Part shown: positions 22,706 through 34,307 of the stretch, one piece after another
Numbering within the stretch: position 1 is the stretch's first letter
Layout of the letters: every line of letters starts with the position of its first letter
Assembly (NCBI GenBank): GCA_012295275.1
Contig: CM022673.1
Coordinates: forward strand, 18,963,810-19,027,809
Direction: 5' to 3'
DNA length: 64,000 nt
DNA from: Chrysomallon squamiferum
Taxonomy: Eukaryota; Mollusca; Gastropoda; Neomphalida; Peltospiridae
The notes under the pieces: generated by a model
Seen by the model: only the letters and a program-made list of their open reading frames with translations
Databases searched by the model: none
Told to the model about the DNA's origin: nothing
Program-made: the position numbers and the translations under genes

Positions 22706-25700
22706 TTATTTTTTAATGAACTTAGCAATGAAAAAGCCTATAGTGTCTGTATCACTGCTTATTCTGTCACTGAATGACAAAACACTTGGATCAAATCTCT
22801 GGACAAGTTCAAGTTCATCTCTGGTAAGGTCAGATCCAGGAAAGCCTGTCCCACCAATATGTACATTCTTCAAAGCAAAAAAAAAAAAAAGAAAATTTAT
22901 AAATTTTTTATTCAGTTACTTGTAATAAAATTGTATAAATATAATTTGTTCTATTATAGGATGAATAAACAGTTTACATATGGTACGTATATATTCAATA
23001 GATGTTGTGTTTCTTCTGGCTGTTAAACTTAATGAATAAGAAAACAAAAATATGTTTGTAAAGATAATTCATTATAATTTTATAAAATCCAAATTACTAA
23101 AAAGTTATCAGCATTAGGTTAATGAAATTAATACATAATTTGATCATTATTTCATGTTTTTGCATTTAATTACATTCAGTATTTTTTTTTTAATTTATTA
23201 GATAAAATAACAACTATTTTGTTCAACTGGTATTAAGTAATAGAAAAAGTTATGTCGTGGACAAATTTCAGACACCAATCCAAAAACTTTAATGATTTTT
23301 ATCTCAAAAGTAAGTCAAATACCTTACAAAATAAGATAATCCATTTCGAGTGCATACACAGTACATACTATTCTCATATATGATACTTCACCGATTTCAT
23401 GTCTAAAAACTTGTTAACTGAATTACTAATACAGTATAGTCATCTGATCATTAATAATATTAAAAACCTAAAGCCATATCCAATTAGTCTGTATATAGGA
23501 CAAATATTAAGATATTAAAAAAAAGTTAAAACTGTAATATTCTGCACCAGATAAAATTCAAACATAATTCTTTCCTTTTTTCCATGCTAACTGCTGACAG
23601 AATTAATAATATTCTAGTTACCTGTTTGATAAGACACAAACATGGAAATGTTTTCAAAGCCCAGGCAATCTGTGCCTCATTTTCATCCACTGTGACAGTA
23701 CATGTACTGTATACCAGAATACCTCCTTGTTTTAACAGCTGCACTGCCTGGAGTTACAGAAATAGAAACAATAAAATCATAGTATGTGATGTGCTACTGT
23801 AAAAACGGGATATTTAATTATTTTAATTATTACTGTTTAGGGTACAGCTTGAAAGAATAGTGTTGTGAATTATACATGAAAATGTAATAAATATACAAAT
23901 TCTAGAATTCAAATGAAATATTTTAGATATTTATTAATAATTATATATATATTTATTAGGTTTAAAAAAGAAATATTTATTTATAATTTTCATTACAGTT
24001 CAAACTTTTCCCTTACTTTTATTATAAAGTCAACATAATATTTTATATCATATTTGTTACTACAAAATGTAGTACTTAAAAAAAAAGAGAAAAATATGTA
24101 AACCAATTATGATGAACTGGTATTATGTCAAAGTTTATCTTCATTTGCATCTTGCATAGTAAATGAAATGAAAATAATTAACAAATGAATTTTTTTTTAC
24201 TGTGCTCTTTAAACTGTTTTTAACTGAGTTACAAACAGATGCTAACTGCATAAAAGAATTTTCTCTGGTACTGTGGATAAGACAGGAGATCAGTGACTCT
24301 TAATTTATTTCTACTAGCAGGTCTCTGACCTAGAGCGCTGCAAGGTGCATCAAGAAGAATTCTGTCAAACATTTCTGGGGGATATGGAGGAGAACCTGAG
24401 ATGTCTGAAAACAAAATGAAAGTGCTTTGTTCAAATGTTTTTTTCTTATCTCAGGTAATCTATATTTAATTCTGCAAAAATGTTTAATTCCAGATTTTTT
24501 GTTTATTGTATAAAAATTCTGTATATATTTATTTACAGAAGATAAACTACAATATTATTACTTTTTTTTTTTTTTTTTTTTACTTTAAGAAAAAATAAAA
24601 TAAAAATAAATAAATAATAAAGATATAGGTAGGAAGATAGATATATTTTCAATTTTAGTCTTGGGAAACTGATGTTGCTAATTTATTTATTCCAACTCAA
24701 TGCATTCTTCAGAAACTGACAACACTTGATCTAACTGATTCCAAGTAAAGAAGTTTTACTGATGTTTAAAATGTTAATATAAAGTAATCAGCACCTGCAT
24801 TAATAGATACAGAATCACTGGCATCGAAGTTGTACACCTCAACACAAGTAATTCCCCATTTGCCAGCATTGTCCTTCACCTTGTCAACCTTCTGCTGTGT
24901 TTTGTCAAATGCAACCAAACGACCCTGTAACATAACAGCAGAAAGTTAATAATTGATATTAATGTTATTATGAATAGTAAACACTGAATAGTAAGCACTT
25001 CATTAGTGCTGTAGAACATTCTTTAGACAAATACTCCATAACTGTTATCTCGAAATTAAAAAATTTCCACCAAATTTACAACAAAAATGTCAGGAATATT
25101 TTATTTATGAATAACAGCCAACATTGCACACACATCTCTCTTTAATATCCAATGAAAGAAAGGTGACTGATTAAAAAGAGAATTAAAAAAACAACAACAA
25201 CAGAAGTTAATTAAATGTTATAAATTTATATTTATAAAATTTATACTTTCATTATTAAATTTTAATACTCAAAGAAATCACACGGTCAATAAATTTATTA
25301 ATACTATACCATGTTGTTCATAAGAGTTGCAATGTGGACAGTTTTTCCTCCTGAGAATTAAACAAAAATTATTTGTTAGAAATATGTAAGTTATTTTAAT
25401 ATATATTTTTTGGAAATAATGCTTTTGTATTACTATTTAATTAATTTGCATTATTTGTTTAACATTACTGGTCAAAATAAATAAGTGAAGTTATCATGAA
25501 GTACTACTGCTTAATTATGTTTTTTATACTTTTCTGCTTAAGACTTTTATAGGATAGTTTAGTGATAAAACATTTAACTGTTATAGCTTGTTCAGTTGAT
25601 CACATCTGACTGAGGTGTTATACACTTCACTTCCAAGTGAGGTGTTACAGACTGTACAGCTAGCTGACCGAAGTGTTACAGACTGTACAACTAGCTGACT

Positions 25701-28700
25701 GAGGTGTTACAGACTGTACAGCTAGCTGACCGAAGTGTTACAGACTGTACAGCTAGCTGACCGAGGTGTTACAGACTGTACAGCTAGCTGACCGAGGTGT
25801 TACAGACTGTACAGCTAGCTGACCGAAGTGTTACAGACTGTACAGCTAGCTGACCGAAGTGTTACAGACTGTACAGCTAGCTGACCGAGGTGTTACAGAC
25901 TGTACAGCTAGCTGACCGAAGTGTTACAGACTGCACAACTAGCTGACCGAGGTGTTACAGACTGCACAACTAGCTGACCGAGGTGTTACAGACTGTACAG
26001 CTAGCTGACCGAAGTGTTACAGACTGTACAGCTAGCTGACCGAGGTGTTACAGACTGTACAACTAGCTGACCGAGGTGTTACAGACTGTACAACTAGCTG
26101 ACCGAGGTGTTACAGACTGTACAGCTAGCTGACCAAAGTGTTACAGACTGTACAACTAGCTGACCGAAGTGTTACAGACTGTACAGCTAGCTGACCGAAG
26201 TGTTACAGACTGTACAACTAGCTGACCGAGGTGTTACAGACTGTACAACTAGCTGACCGAGGTGTTACAGACTGTACACCTAGCTGACCGAGGTGTTACA
26301 GACTGTACAGCTAGCTGACCGAGGTGTTACAGACTGTACAGCTAGCTGACCGAAGTGTTACATATTATTGAAGTGCCTTTACTGTTTGTAACAGACAGTG
26401 TAAAAAACATATACTTTAAAAATGTAAACCTTTTTCCTATATAAACTCAGCTAAAAAGGAGTCAACAAATTTTGAAATATTTTCAATAATTATTTGCTGT
26501 AAATCAGAAGTGAAAACAAATTACATCTGATGTCAGCTTACCTGGTGCTGCACCCATATCTAGAATTATCTCTCCTGGCTGAGGATCAAGGACATGAGAG
26601 CAGACTACTGATGGAAGATTCTGAGCAAATACAAGCTTAGGCAAAATGTCAGTCAACACTGGAGCTTCGAAGAGTGGCTCTGTCATCAACACACCAACAC
26701 CACTGAAACAGACAAAACGTAATTATATTACAGCTAGTTTTCCTACAGAACATTTAGGAAACCAATGAAACAGAAACGTTTTATTCAGTCAGTAATACAG
26801 CAGAAAAGGATAAAATAAAAACTCACCTCAACTGATTAGATTTGCAGAACAAGTCTTCTCGACTTATCTGAACAAGGCCATTACCAACAAATATTTTGTT
26901 TTCTTCATATTTCTGTTTTAAACCTTTCAAACACAGCCCATCAATGTCAGAGAAAACAGAGACTTTATCTCCTTTCTGCATTCCTGAAAATTATACATCA
27001 GTCCAGGTAAGTTAATTCATCAAGATTTAAACCCTTTGGACAACAGCAGCTTTAAAATTTACACTAAAGTTATGAAAATAGACACACATGCATTTATTTT
27101 ATTTCCACCATTGTGTTCATGTTCTTTTTCTAATAAATTAGAACATCTTTAGCTAGTATGATGAAGAAAAATTTACCTTTGTTTTAATATTATTAAGAAA
27201 GAATATTTACAACAGTTTTATTCTTTCCCTTTACAAAGTTTACATTAAATGATTAAATTTTATGTCTTTTGTTATTAAAAATGTTAGAAACCTGTGGGTG
27301 CACCCATAATTCCCTGAATAAAAACATCAGCTCCTCGGAGAACAGACATTCCACAGAGATAATCAACTATTACTTCCTTCTCTGCCTTAAAAATAAAAAT
27401 AAAAATAATATTCATTGTGTTACATTTCAATAATTATGGACAATTCTTCATGCGGTTCATTTATAATTAAATTTTGAGGCAGTTGTTTAAAAAAATGTAT
27501 ATCTATAGTATTTAACTGTTCATATGCTCTGATAAAATTAAGTGGCTACTTAATTAAACTGTATAAATGTGCTTAAATATACTACAGTGAGAAAAAAAGA
27601 AAGAAAAATTAGCAGAAGGAAACAATACAATTACTCATGTCAGTTTGGCTGATTATAAAATTGTTAGCTATTTGAGCTTAACAGTTTTTCTTTTAGTCCA
27701 TGAGAATCATATACAGAAAAAAGAAATAAAAAATAAAAAATATTTTAAATAAATATAGAAACAGGCTTCAAAACTGATTACTCATGTCCTACACCTGAAA
27801 CCAAATATATATATATATGCGTGTGTGTGTGTATGTATTGCAAGAAGGAGCAGATTTTGAAATTTAAAAATTATGTTTTTATAGTCAAACAAATTATTAG
27901 AGACACTGTAAGAATATTTGCTGAGAATAAACTTATAAAGGAGTTACTAACGTTTTAACAAAAATTAATAATTAAAGTCACCAGGAATAAATGGATACAC
28001 TGCTGAATATATCAAATTCTTTTGGTTTAATAGTATCCAGAGATCAAAATGGATTTATACATGACCAATAAACAGGTAATAATATTAACTTATATATGAA
28101 ATCTTACTTTATACAGGCATACAAAACAAGCCTGGGATGTTATAAATTGTAGATTTTGAAAAAGCTTTTGGAATTTTATTAAAAAAAAGTTTAGCTTATT
28201 TTAAGTTTGGGGTCTTCATTCAAAGATGGATATCAACTTTTTATAATGAAAGTGAATTGTGTTTATATCTAAATAGTAAGATCACTAAATGCTTCAAACT
28301 TGGTAAAAGTATAAACAAGGAAATCCATTATATCCAGATATATTTATTTTATGTGTTGAGATTCTTGGAATCTTGATAAGAAATAATAAAGATATAAACA
28401 GGATTGAGATAAATATTAATGAAATTAAAAGTTCTCAGTTTGCTGATGACACAACATTGCTATCAGGCTGGTGTGATAAAACTCTACAGCATCTATAGAA
28501 ACATTAGAATATTTTACCAGTGTATCTGGTCTTAAAATTAATATAGATAAAACAAATATTGTAAAATAAGGCAAAGGGTGTAATGATCCCAGAAAAATGT
28601 GTTCTAAACATTTATTGATAAAATTGGACTACAGAATTTACAACACTTGGGGTATGGCTTTCCACAGATTAGTATCAAATACATGAATTAAACTATAATG

Positions 28701-30946
28701 CAAAGTTGAATGAGATTAAAAGGCTGCTTGAACAATGGTAAAAATATTTGTCTTCTCTAGGACAAATTACTGTAAACAAAAAGTGTAAGTTTAGTTTTAT
28801 CCAATTTGTTTATCTTTTTTCTTCACTACCAAATCCAACAGATTCTTTATTTAAAATATTAGAAACTTTGTAATACATTAAAAATATTGTGGATTAGAAG
28901 TATGTATATGAACAAAGACATTGCCTCTCTTTTGAGTAATTGTTTACAATCTAGAACTTTACTAATATTAGTTTTGGGGTCAGCCTACAGTAAAGCAAAA
29001 TCGCTGATATGCAAAAATCCCTTTGTGAAAAATATATTATATACATAGTCAGATTTCTAGAAAAATGTGAAGCTACAAGAGACAAAAATACTAAGTCTAC
29101 CGATTTGGTATAAATCATATCAAAATTGATAATAAATGTGTTTATTATAACACATGGGCAAATAAAGGAATTTTATTTTTAAAAGATAATACTCACAGGC
29201 TGTAGCTTGCTGTTTATACTTCGGTTTTTTATCACAAGACAGTCTTTGAGAGATGGATGTCTGAACATCTCAAACATATCTATATTTCTCTCTTTACATT
29301 GCTGGTAGGGAAAAAAGATTTAATTAATATTTAACACAAAATTAAAACCCCAAAAACAAATGAACATGTTATGTGAATTGTTCCATATTTAGTTATGAAT
29401 ATATGGTTTTTAACCAGTTTATTATGAACAATAATTAGATAAAAAAAAAAATTGAAGTTAATGAATAAAAATCTACATATAACTGAAAACATAAAAATTG
29501 ATCTTTATATCATATTGTTTAAAATAAAATAATTACTTTCTCTATAATTTCTCTGACACTATCAATTATCTCATGCTCTGAGTAGCATCTTGTATTTATT
29601 CTCAGAGTTGTGAAAGCAGGAGGTATCCCAAGCCATTTGAGTAAGGACAGAAATCGTTCATTTGATTCTGGGTTTGTATTTCCTACCTGATTAGAAAGAA
29701 GCAGAAAACAAAAATTATAATGACAAAATTTATTTAAATCATATACGAAGAACTGAAATTAGAAACAAAATTTTTTTATTATTTTCTTTATAGATATCTC
29801 ACTGTAGCTTTATTATGTCATGATGTCCAGAGTCTGTTTATTATGATAATTATTTTTCTTCTGTTTTTACAATAAATTATTCTAAAATTAATGGACAGAA
29901 GTCACCACTTACTCAAAGTATATTGTATCAACAACTGTATATGTATTGTAAGACTGACTGAAATAGCATATTATGAACAAAACTTTATGAATGGTTCAGA
30001 TAGGTTTTATAGAAAACATGCAGATCTAGTTTCAAAATGATATTACATGCTTGCTGAGTATGATGGCAGTGTTTGTATATACAGAGCTGTATGAAGCAGA
30101 TATGTAACACAATAAAGCTTGTATTTATTCACTTATAGAATTCATCTGTAGCTGCTCTGTTTTAGCATACACAATGTGCAGCACTAATTCAGTAACTATA
30201 AAATATAGTATTGAACCAGCAATTAACTTTTTGTTTTCCATAAAATTTGTTTTGGTTCTTTAAGCAGAATGTAATGAAATAAAAAATTACCAATTTTAAA
30301 TGGCAGTTTATAATAACATTTTGGTAAAAATTATTATTTCTACACATTTGTTGTCATTTTATTTTCAAATATAATACAATCAATAAATCAAATATCCCTT
30401 CATTTACAGCAACACAGCATCTATCATTGTGCTGCCTCATGAGAATTTTTTATTTAAATTTTAATTTTTTTATATCCAGATTATAATGTATTCTTAATTC
30501 TTATGACAGTGTAGGGTATGCTTGAATATGCTTGAATGTACCCCTAGATGACGTTTTGAGATATGAACATGTATTAGGTAAAATCATGTCATTTTTTATA
30601 TATATATATAATAATTATATATAAAAAATTAATAATCAGCATCTGCAGTTTCCAAAGTTAACACACAATTATTATTGAGTTTAAGTCGTATATGATCGCA
30701 CCATCTCTCTCTCTCTCTTTATCTTTTCTTTTTTTTTTTTTCTTACAGAATCTGCATATGCAGTAAAAGATTAAAAATAAAATATTCAGTAAAACCAGTA
30801 ATTACCGTCATAGTCATGGATGTCCAAAATTAAACTGACCCAACTAAAATTTACCACGATAAAAAGGTTCTTACATCCATAGCGCTGAACGAGTTAGCAA
30901 GCCAGGCTCTAACCTCAGGATGCAGTCGAATACTGTAGACAGCCAT
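22706..30946 (-). CDS. NSUN6: NSUN6, tRNA/mRNA cytosine-5 methyltransferase
   Basis: NSUN6 methylates cytosine at the end of the tRNA acceptor stem (C72 of tRNA-Thr and tRNA-Cys) and in some mRNA hairpins, using S-adenosylmethionine. I assembled 11 exons (30875-30946, 29537-29686, 29197-29301, 27292-27385, 26827-26983, 26542-26702, 25310-25350, 24795-24924, 24247-24404, 23622-23747, 22706-22867). All have GT/AG borders and compatible phases, giving 451 residues against 469 in human. In order: N-terminal region, PUA RNA-binding domain (about 110-200, with VLRGADVF and KIFVGNG), then the Rossmann methyltransferase with ILDMGAAPGGKT (SAM loop, about 237-250), LLDAPCS (C325) and VYSTCT (C372). 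The two cysteines correspond to human C326 and C373; C373 is the nucleophile. The protein ends FFIAKFIKK. No lesion is seen, so it is very probably functional. Intron 6 holds a minisatellite and intron 3 an antisense LINE relic. Confidence 0.96.
25640..26362. repeat. 31-bp minisatellite, 23 full copies, in NSUN6 intron 6
   Basis: The unit runs GTGTTACAGACTGTACAGCT, AGCTGACCGAG, and repeats 23 times plus a partial copy. Copies differ at a few recurrent sites: the last bases (CGAG or CGAA), TACAGC, TACAAC, TACACC or GCACAAC, and rare ACTGA or ACCAA. Each standard unit contains the perfect palindrome CAGCTAGCTG and the near-palindrome TGTTACAGACTGTACA. The array makes up most of intron 6. Confidence 0.97.
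27985..29110 (+). mobile_element. Degenerate L1-like LINE reverse transcriptase relic
   Basis: On the plus strand, antisense to NSUN6 intron 3, broken frames spell a LINE reverse transcriptase. In order they give IVDFEKAF near 28155, a RWISTFYNESELC-like stretch near 28225, a degenerate form of the GVRQGCPLSP block near 28310, and QFADDTTLLS with the catalytic F-A-D-D at 28439-28450. An LNEIKRLLEQW block followed by LGQITV is typical of the region downstream of the palm in L1/Tx1-type elements. Stops and frameshifts throughout show it is old. I cannot define its ends. Confidence 0.8.
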
Positions 30947-31288
30947 TTCAGTTATGTATATATACTTTAAAAAGAAAAATAAGGTTTGAAATTATTTTTC
31001 TCTATCCCAGATCAGACAAAAAAAAAAAAAAAAAAAAAAAAATTAAAAATAACTGCGAAATACTGTCTAAGGGAAATAACTGTAATTAATTAGTATCCAT
31101 TTAATTCATTTAAAAGACTGAGTCTTTTTTTTTTTTTTTTAACTATAATTCATTTTCTAGACAATTCACGCGATAATGTTCTACTGTTATCTTTTTATAC
31201 TATATAAAGCAAACTAAAAATGGAATTCAAAGGAGACTGTCAAATGCTTATTTCTTATTATGCGTTCACTGTAAATAATAATTAATTA

Positions 31289-31327
<39 letters not shown>

Positions 31328-33940
31328 TAAGATGCAGTATTTTCTGCAAAAAAAATATGTAAAACTTCAAGTGAATTTTAAATATATAGTATCTGTATGT
31401 AATAATTGTTTATTTATAAGTATTATTTATCTTTCACTTATAATTTTTTTTTTTTTTTTTTTTTTTCAACTCCGAACGTCATGCCGAATAGAGTTTAATG
31501 TGTTTAATTCTCTCATTTTGGAGTTATTTCATTTAAGCACCAACCCAATACCAACTTAATATACTAGATAATCCCTTCAGATAAACGAGTGTCTGTCATT
31601 CGAGATCATAAGCTCGTACGTCCTTTTTAGCCCTATCCGGATGTAAGGAGACGACAGTTCGTTTTAGTTAGCCAATGAAATAAGTTGAATGCGAAGTCTG
31701 CGTTATATCCTACGTCAATAGTCTTACTATTAATCAACGAAGTAAATATTAGTAAATTAGTAAATATTAGGCACCATATGGTTGAAATCATATTTTATAA
31801 ATCTCAAAAATGTACATGGCTTATTACATGGTCCAAAATACCAGAATTAGCATCCTAACAGGTTACTGAATTCATTCTGATTGGGAACTATTTGTTTGAA
31901 AGGCTTGACGAAAGATAATTGTTCGCGTAAGATATTATACATCGGTACTAAAGCTGTTAGAATTGATTCGTTAGTTTTATTTCAGTCTTGACAAAGCATG
32001 TGCTGAGATTGCGCCACAAGGGAAACGCAATAGTTGACGTATTTAGTAAGTTTCACGTTATCCAAATAATCACTAATATAATAACGTTACATTTTCAGGT
32101 AATCCATCGAAAAGTAGTCAGTTTTCATTTACTTATTTCTAAATATTGATAAACAAACATTGTACGTTTCTAACTGGAAAAGCGGAAGATGGAAACTAAA
32201 ATTCATCTACCATTTATTTAATGATTTCATTTATTGAATGCAGGAGTTCCAGATCGATGTGACACGCAGTGTTATACAATGTTACATATATATATATTTT
32301 TACAGTTCTGATATTCGTTATTTGAAGATATTTAACAAGGAAAGTAAAAAAAAAAGGTGATCTAAAAAATATTAATAATAATGTATCGTAATTATCGACA
32401 ATAAAAGAATGATGAACAAATCAGAATGATAGTTCAATTAGTTGATAATAATTGATATATGCTAGTGCTATATTCCAGACCACGTGCTAAATTCTTTTTT
32501 CTGAGTCATTAAAAATTATGAATCAATTCAGATTTTGTATTGCTTTAGCTGAGTAGCTTTGATTAATTAATTATTCAGTCAATTTTAAATTTATAAAAAA
32601 TTTAATTTTCTTTACAAAAAAAAGAAATATATATATATTTCTTATCATTTTATAATTTAATTCCAATATATATATAATCTATAAACTCTTTAACATGTGC
32701 CAAATAATCAGTTGGCAAATCATATTTTTTCCCTTTCCTTCCCATATGGCGTTACTGTTGACAGAACAAAATAAAAGATTCTTTCTAAACACTTACCTCT
32801 TGTATGGATGGTACAATTGCAAACAGTATCATAATGCACTGTACCTATGTTCTATTAAGTGGAGATAGTGTAGTCTTTCTATGTATGTGTTTTTGGCAGT
32901 TTGCTTTTTATACATGTTTTCACTATAAAACACATTGCCATGGTCATGGAAATTGCTACCATCATTTACAGGTAACTCTGCAAATAATGGAACCTGAAAA
33001 GTAATAGATTTTTTCCCATATCCGGTTTTGTATCTTTCTTTATAAATATTAACATACAAGATCTTGTACAGGATGACAGTAAAAGGTATTAGAATGTTCC
33101 ACGAATTTCCCCAAAATGACAGCTATTATCTGTTTATGGAAGCAATTGTTTTAAAGTAATAATCTTTATTTCCAAAATTGTTACATAATCCTTTTTGTCA
33201 GTGTTGATAAAATAATTCAGTTACATCAGCAGTTTTATGATCAGTTGAGTATATTGTTACATATGACGGGTTTGAATTTTACCGTATCACCTGCAAGTGC
33301 TGTGGTTGTCCTCCTCATTTAGCTTAGTGTTTCAAAATTTGGACAGTATCTATTGCAATAAAGACCTGTGAAGGTACTTTTAATCTAGAAATGCAACTTT
33401 AAAAGTTGAAAAAGCACAAATGTATTAGGCAAGCTAGCAAGTATTTGTTAGGTACGAGTGATTCAAATGAACACAAATGGCAGCAGGCTCTTCATTTGTG
33501 TAAACTAGATAAAAAGTATTAATTATAAAAAAATATATATCATTGTGTTTGTATTATGAATAAATAGAAGAAAGTATTGTCTTTTCTTTTTTTAATATGA
33601 GTAAAGTGCAGTTTGATCTAAAGGGATTTTATTCAGTTACCATCTATATGTCCTTTTTACAATCAGATTATCAGCTTTGTCAATGTACACATATATTTGA
33701 ATTTGAATATATACTGTTCATAAGATGTAACATGACATATTTGAATATTATCTATTGAACAAAAATGGCTATAAAATTTTCCTTATTTTCAAATTTATAT
33801 GATGTAACTGGTAAGGAATAACTGTAGTTAGCAAATGTGCATTTAAAAAAAGAATATGTTTACTGATAATAAAAATAACATTAGTTGAGCATATTCATGA
33901 AACTATAAAGCCAGCAATTATCACGTTACTTAATGTAGTA
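30947..33940. other. Divergent intergenic gap between NSUN6 and ABCF2
   Basis: Three kilobases separate the two start codons, which point away from each other. The stretch includes T/A homopolymers, a TTA array (about 31290-31328), the CpG-enriched block described separately, and AT-rich sequence toward ABCF2. No open frame is convincing. The ABCF2 ATG follows an AG (TTAATGTAG, ending 33938), so an upstream 5'UTR exon is possible. Confidence 0.5.
31480..32060. promoter_or_regulatory. CpG-enriched segment, candidate NSUN6/ABCF2 promoter
   Basis: In an otherwise CpG-poor, AT-rich landscape this block has many CpGs (for example GCTCGTACGTCC, GACGACAGTTCG, GCGAAGTCTGCG). It also has a CCAAT motif in GCCAATGAAA near 31670. 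It lies 0.5-1.1 kb upstream of the NSUN6 start codon and about 2 kb upstream of ABCF2, so it could serve one or both genes. There is no TATA box I would trust; the call rests on composition and position. Confidence 0.4.
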
Positions 33941-34274
33941 ATGCCATCTGACGCCAAAAAGAAAAGAGATCAGAAGAAGAAAGAAGCAGCAAAGAAGAGG
34001 ACTGCTGCAAAACCTGTCAAGAATGAAGACGCACAAAATGGAATAAATGGTGCTTCAGGTAATTGTTGTTTTATAAATCTTTAAACAGTTAATACACTGT
34101 GTACATAGTGAATAAATTATTCTTGCAACCAAACTGTCACTAAAGAAATACAAAAGTTTTTGTTTATTCAATCACATTTCAGTAAAGTCTAGGCGTTAGT
34201 AAGTAGTACATAGAAACAGATCACAAACTAGCTCTGTGTTTAAATTGATACACTGAAGGGATAAATTCCACCTA

Positions 34275-34307
<33 letters not shown>

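Noticed and set aside
25640-26362. Regular repeat array resembling a CRISPR
   Set aside because: The 31-bp units are directly adjacent with no unique spacers, and the sequence lies in an animal intron; it is a minisatellite.
32804-33059. Small open frames upstream of ABCF2
   Set aside because: Overlapping frames on both strands, Cys/Phe-rich and AT-driven, with no splice context or similarity.
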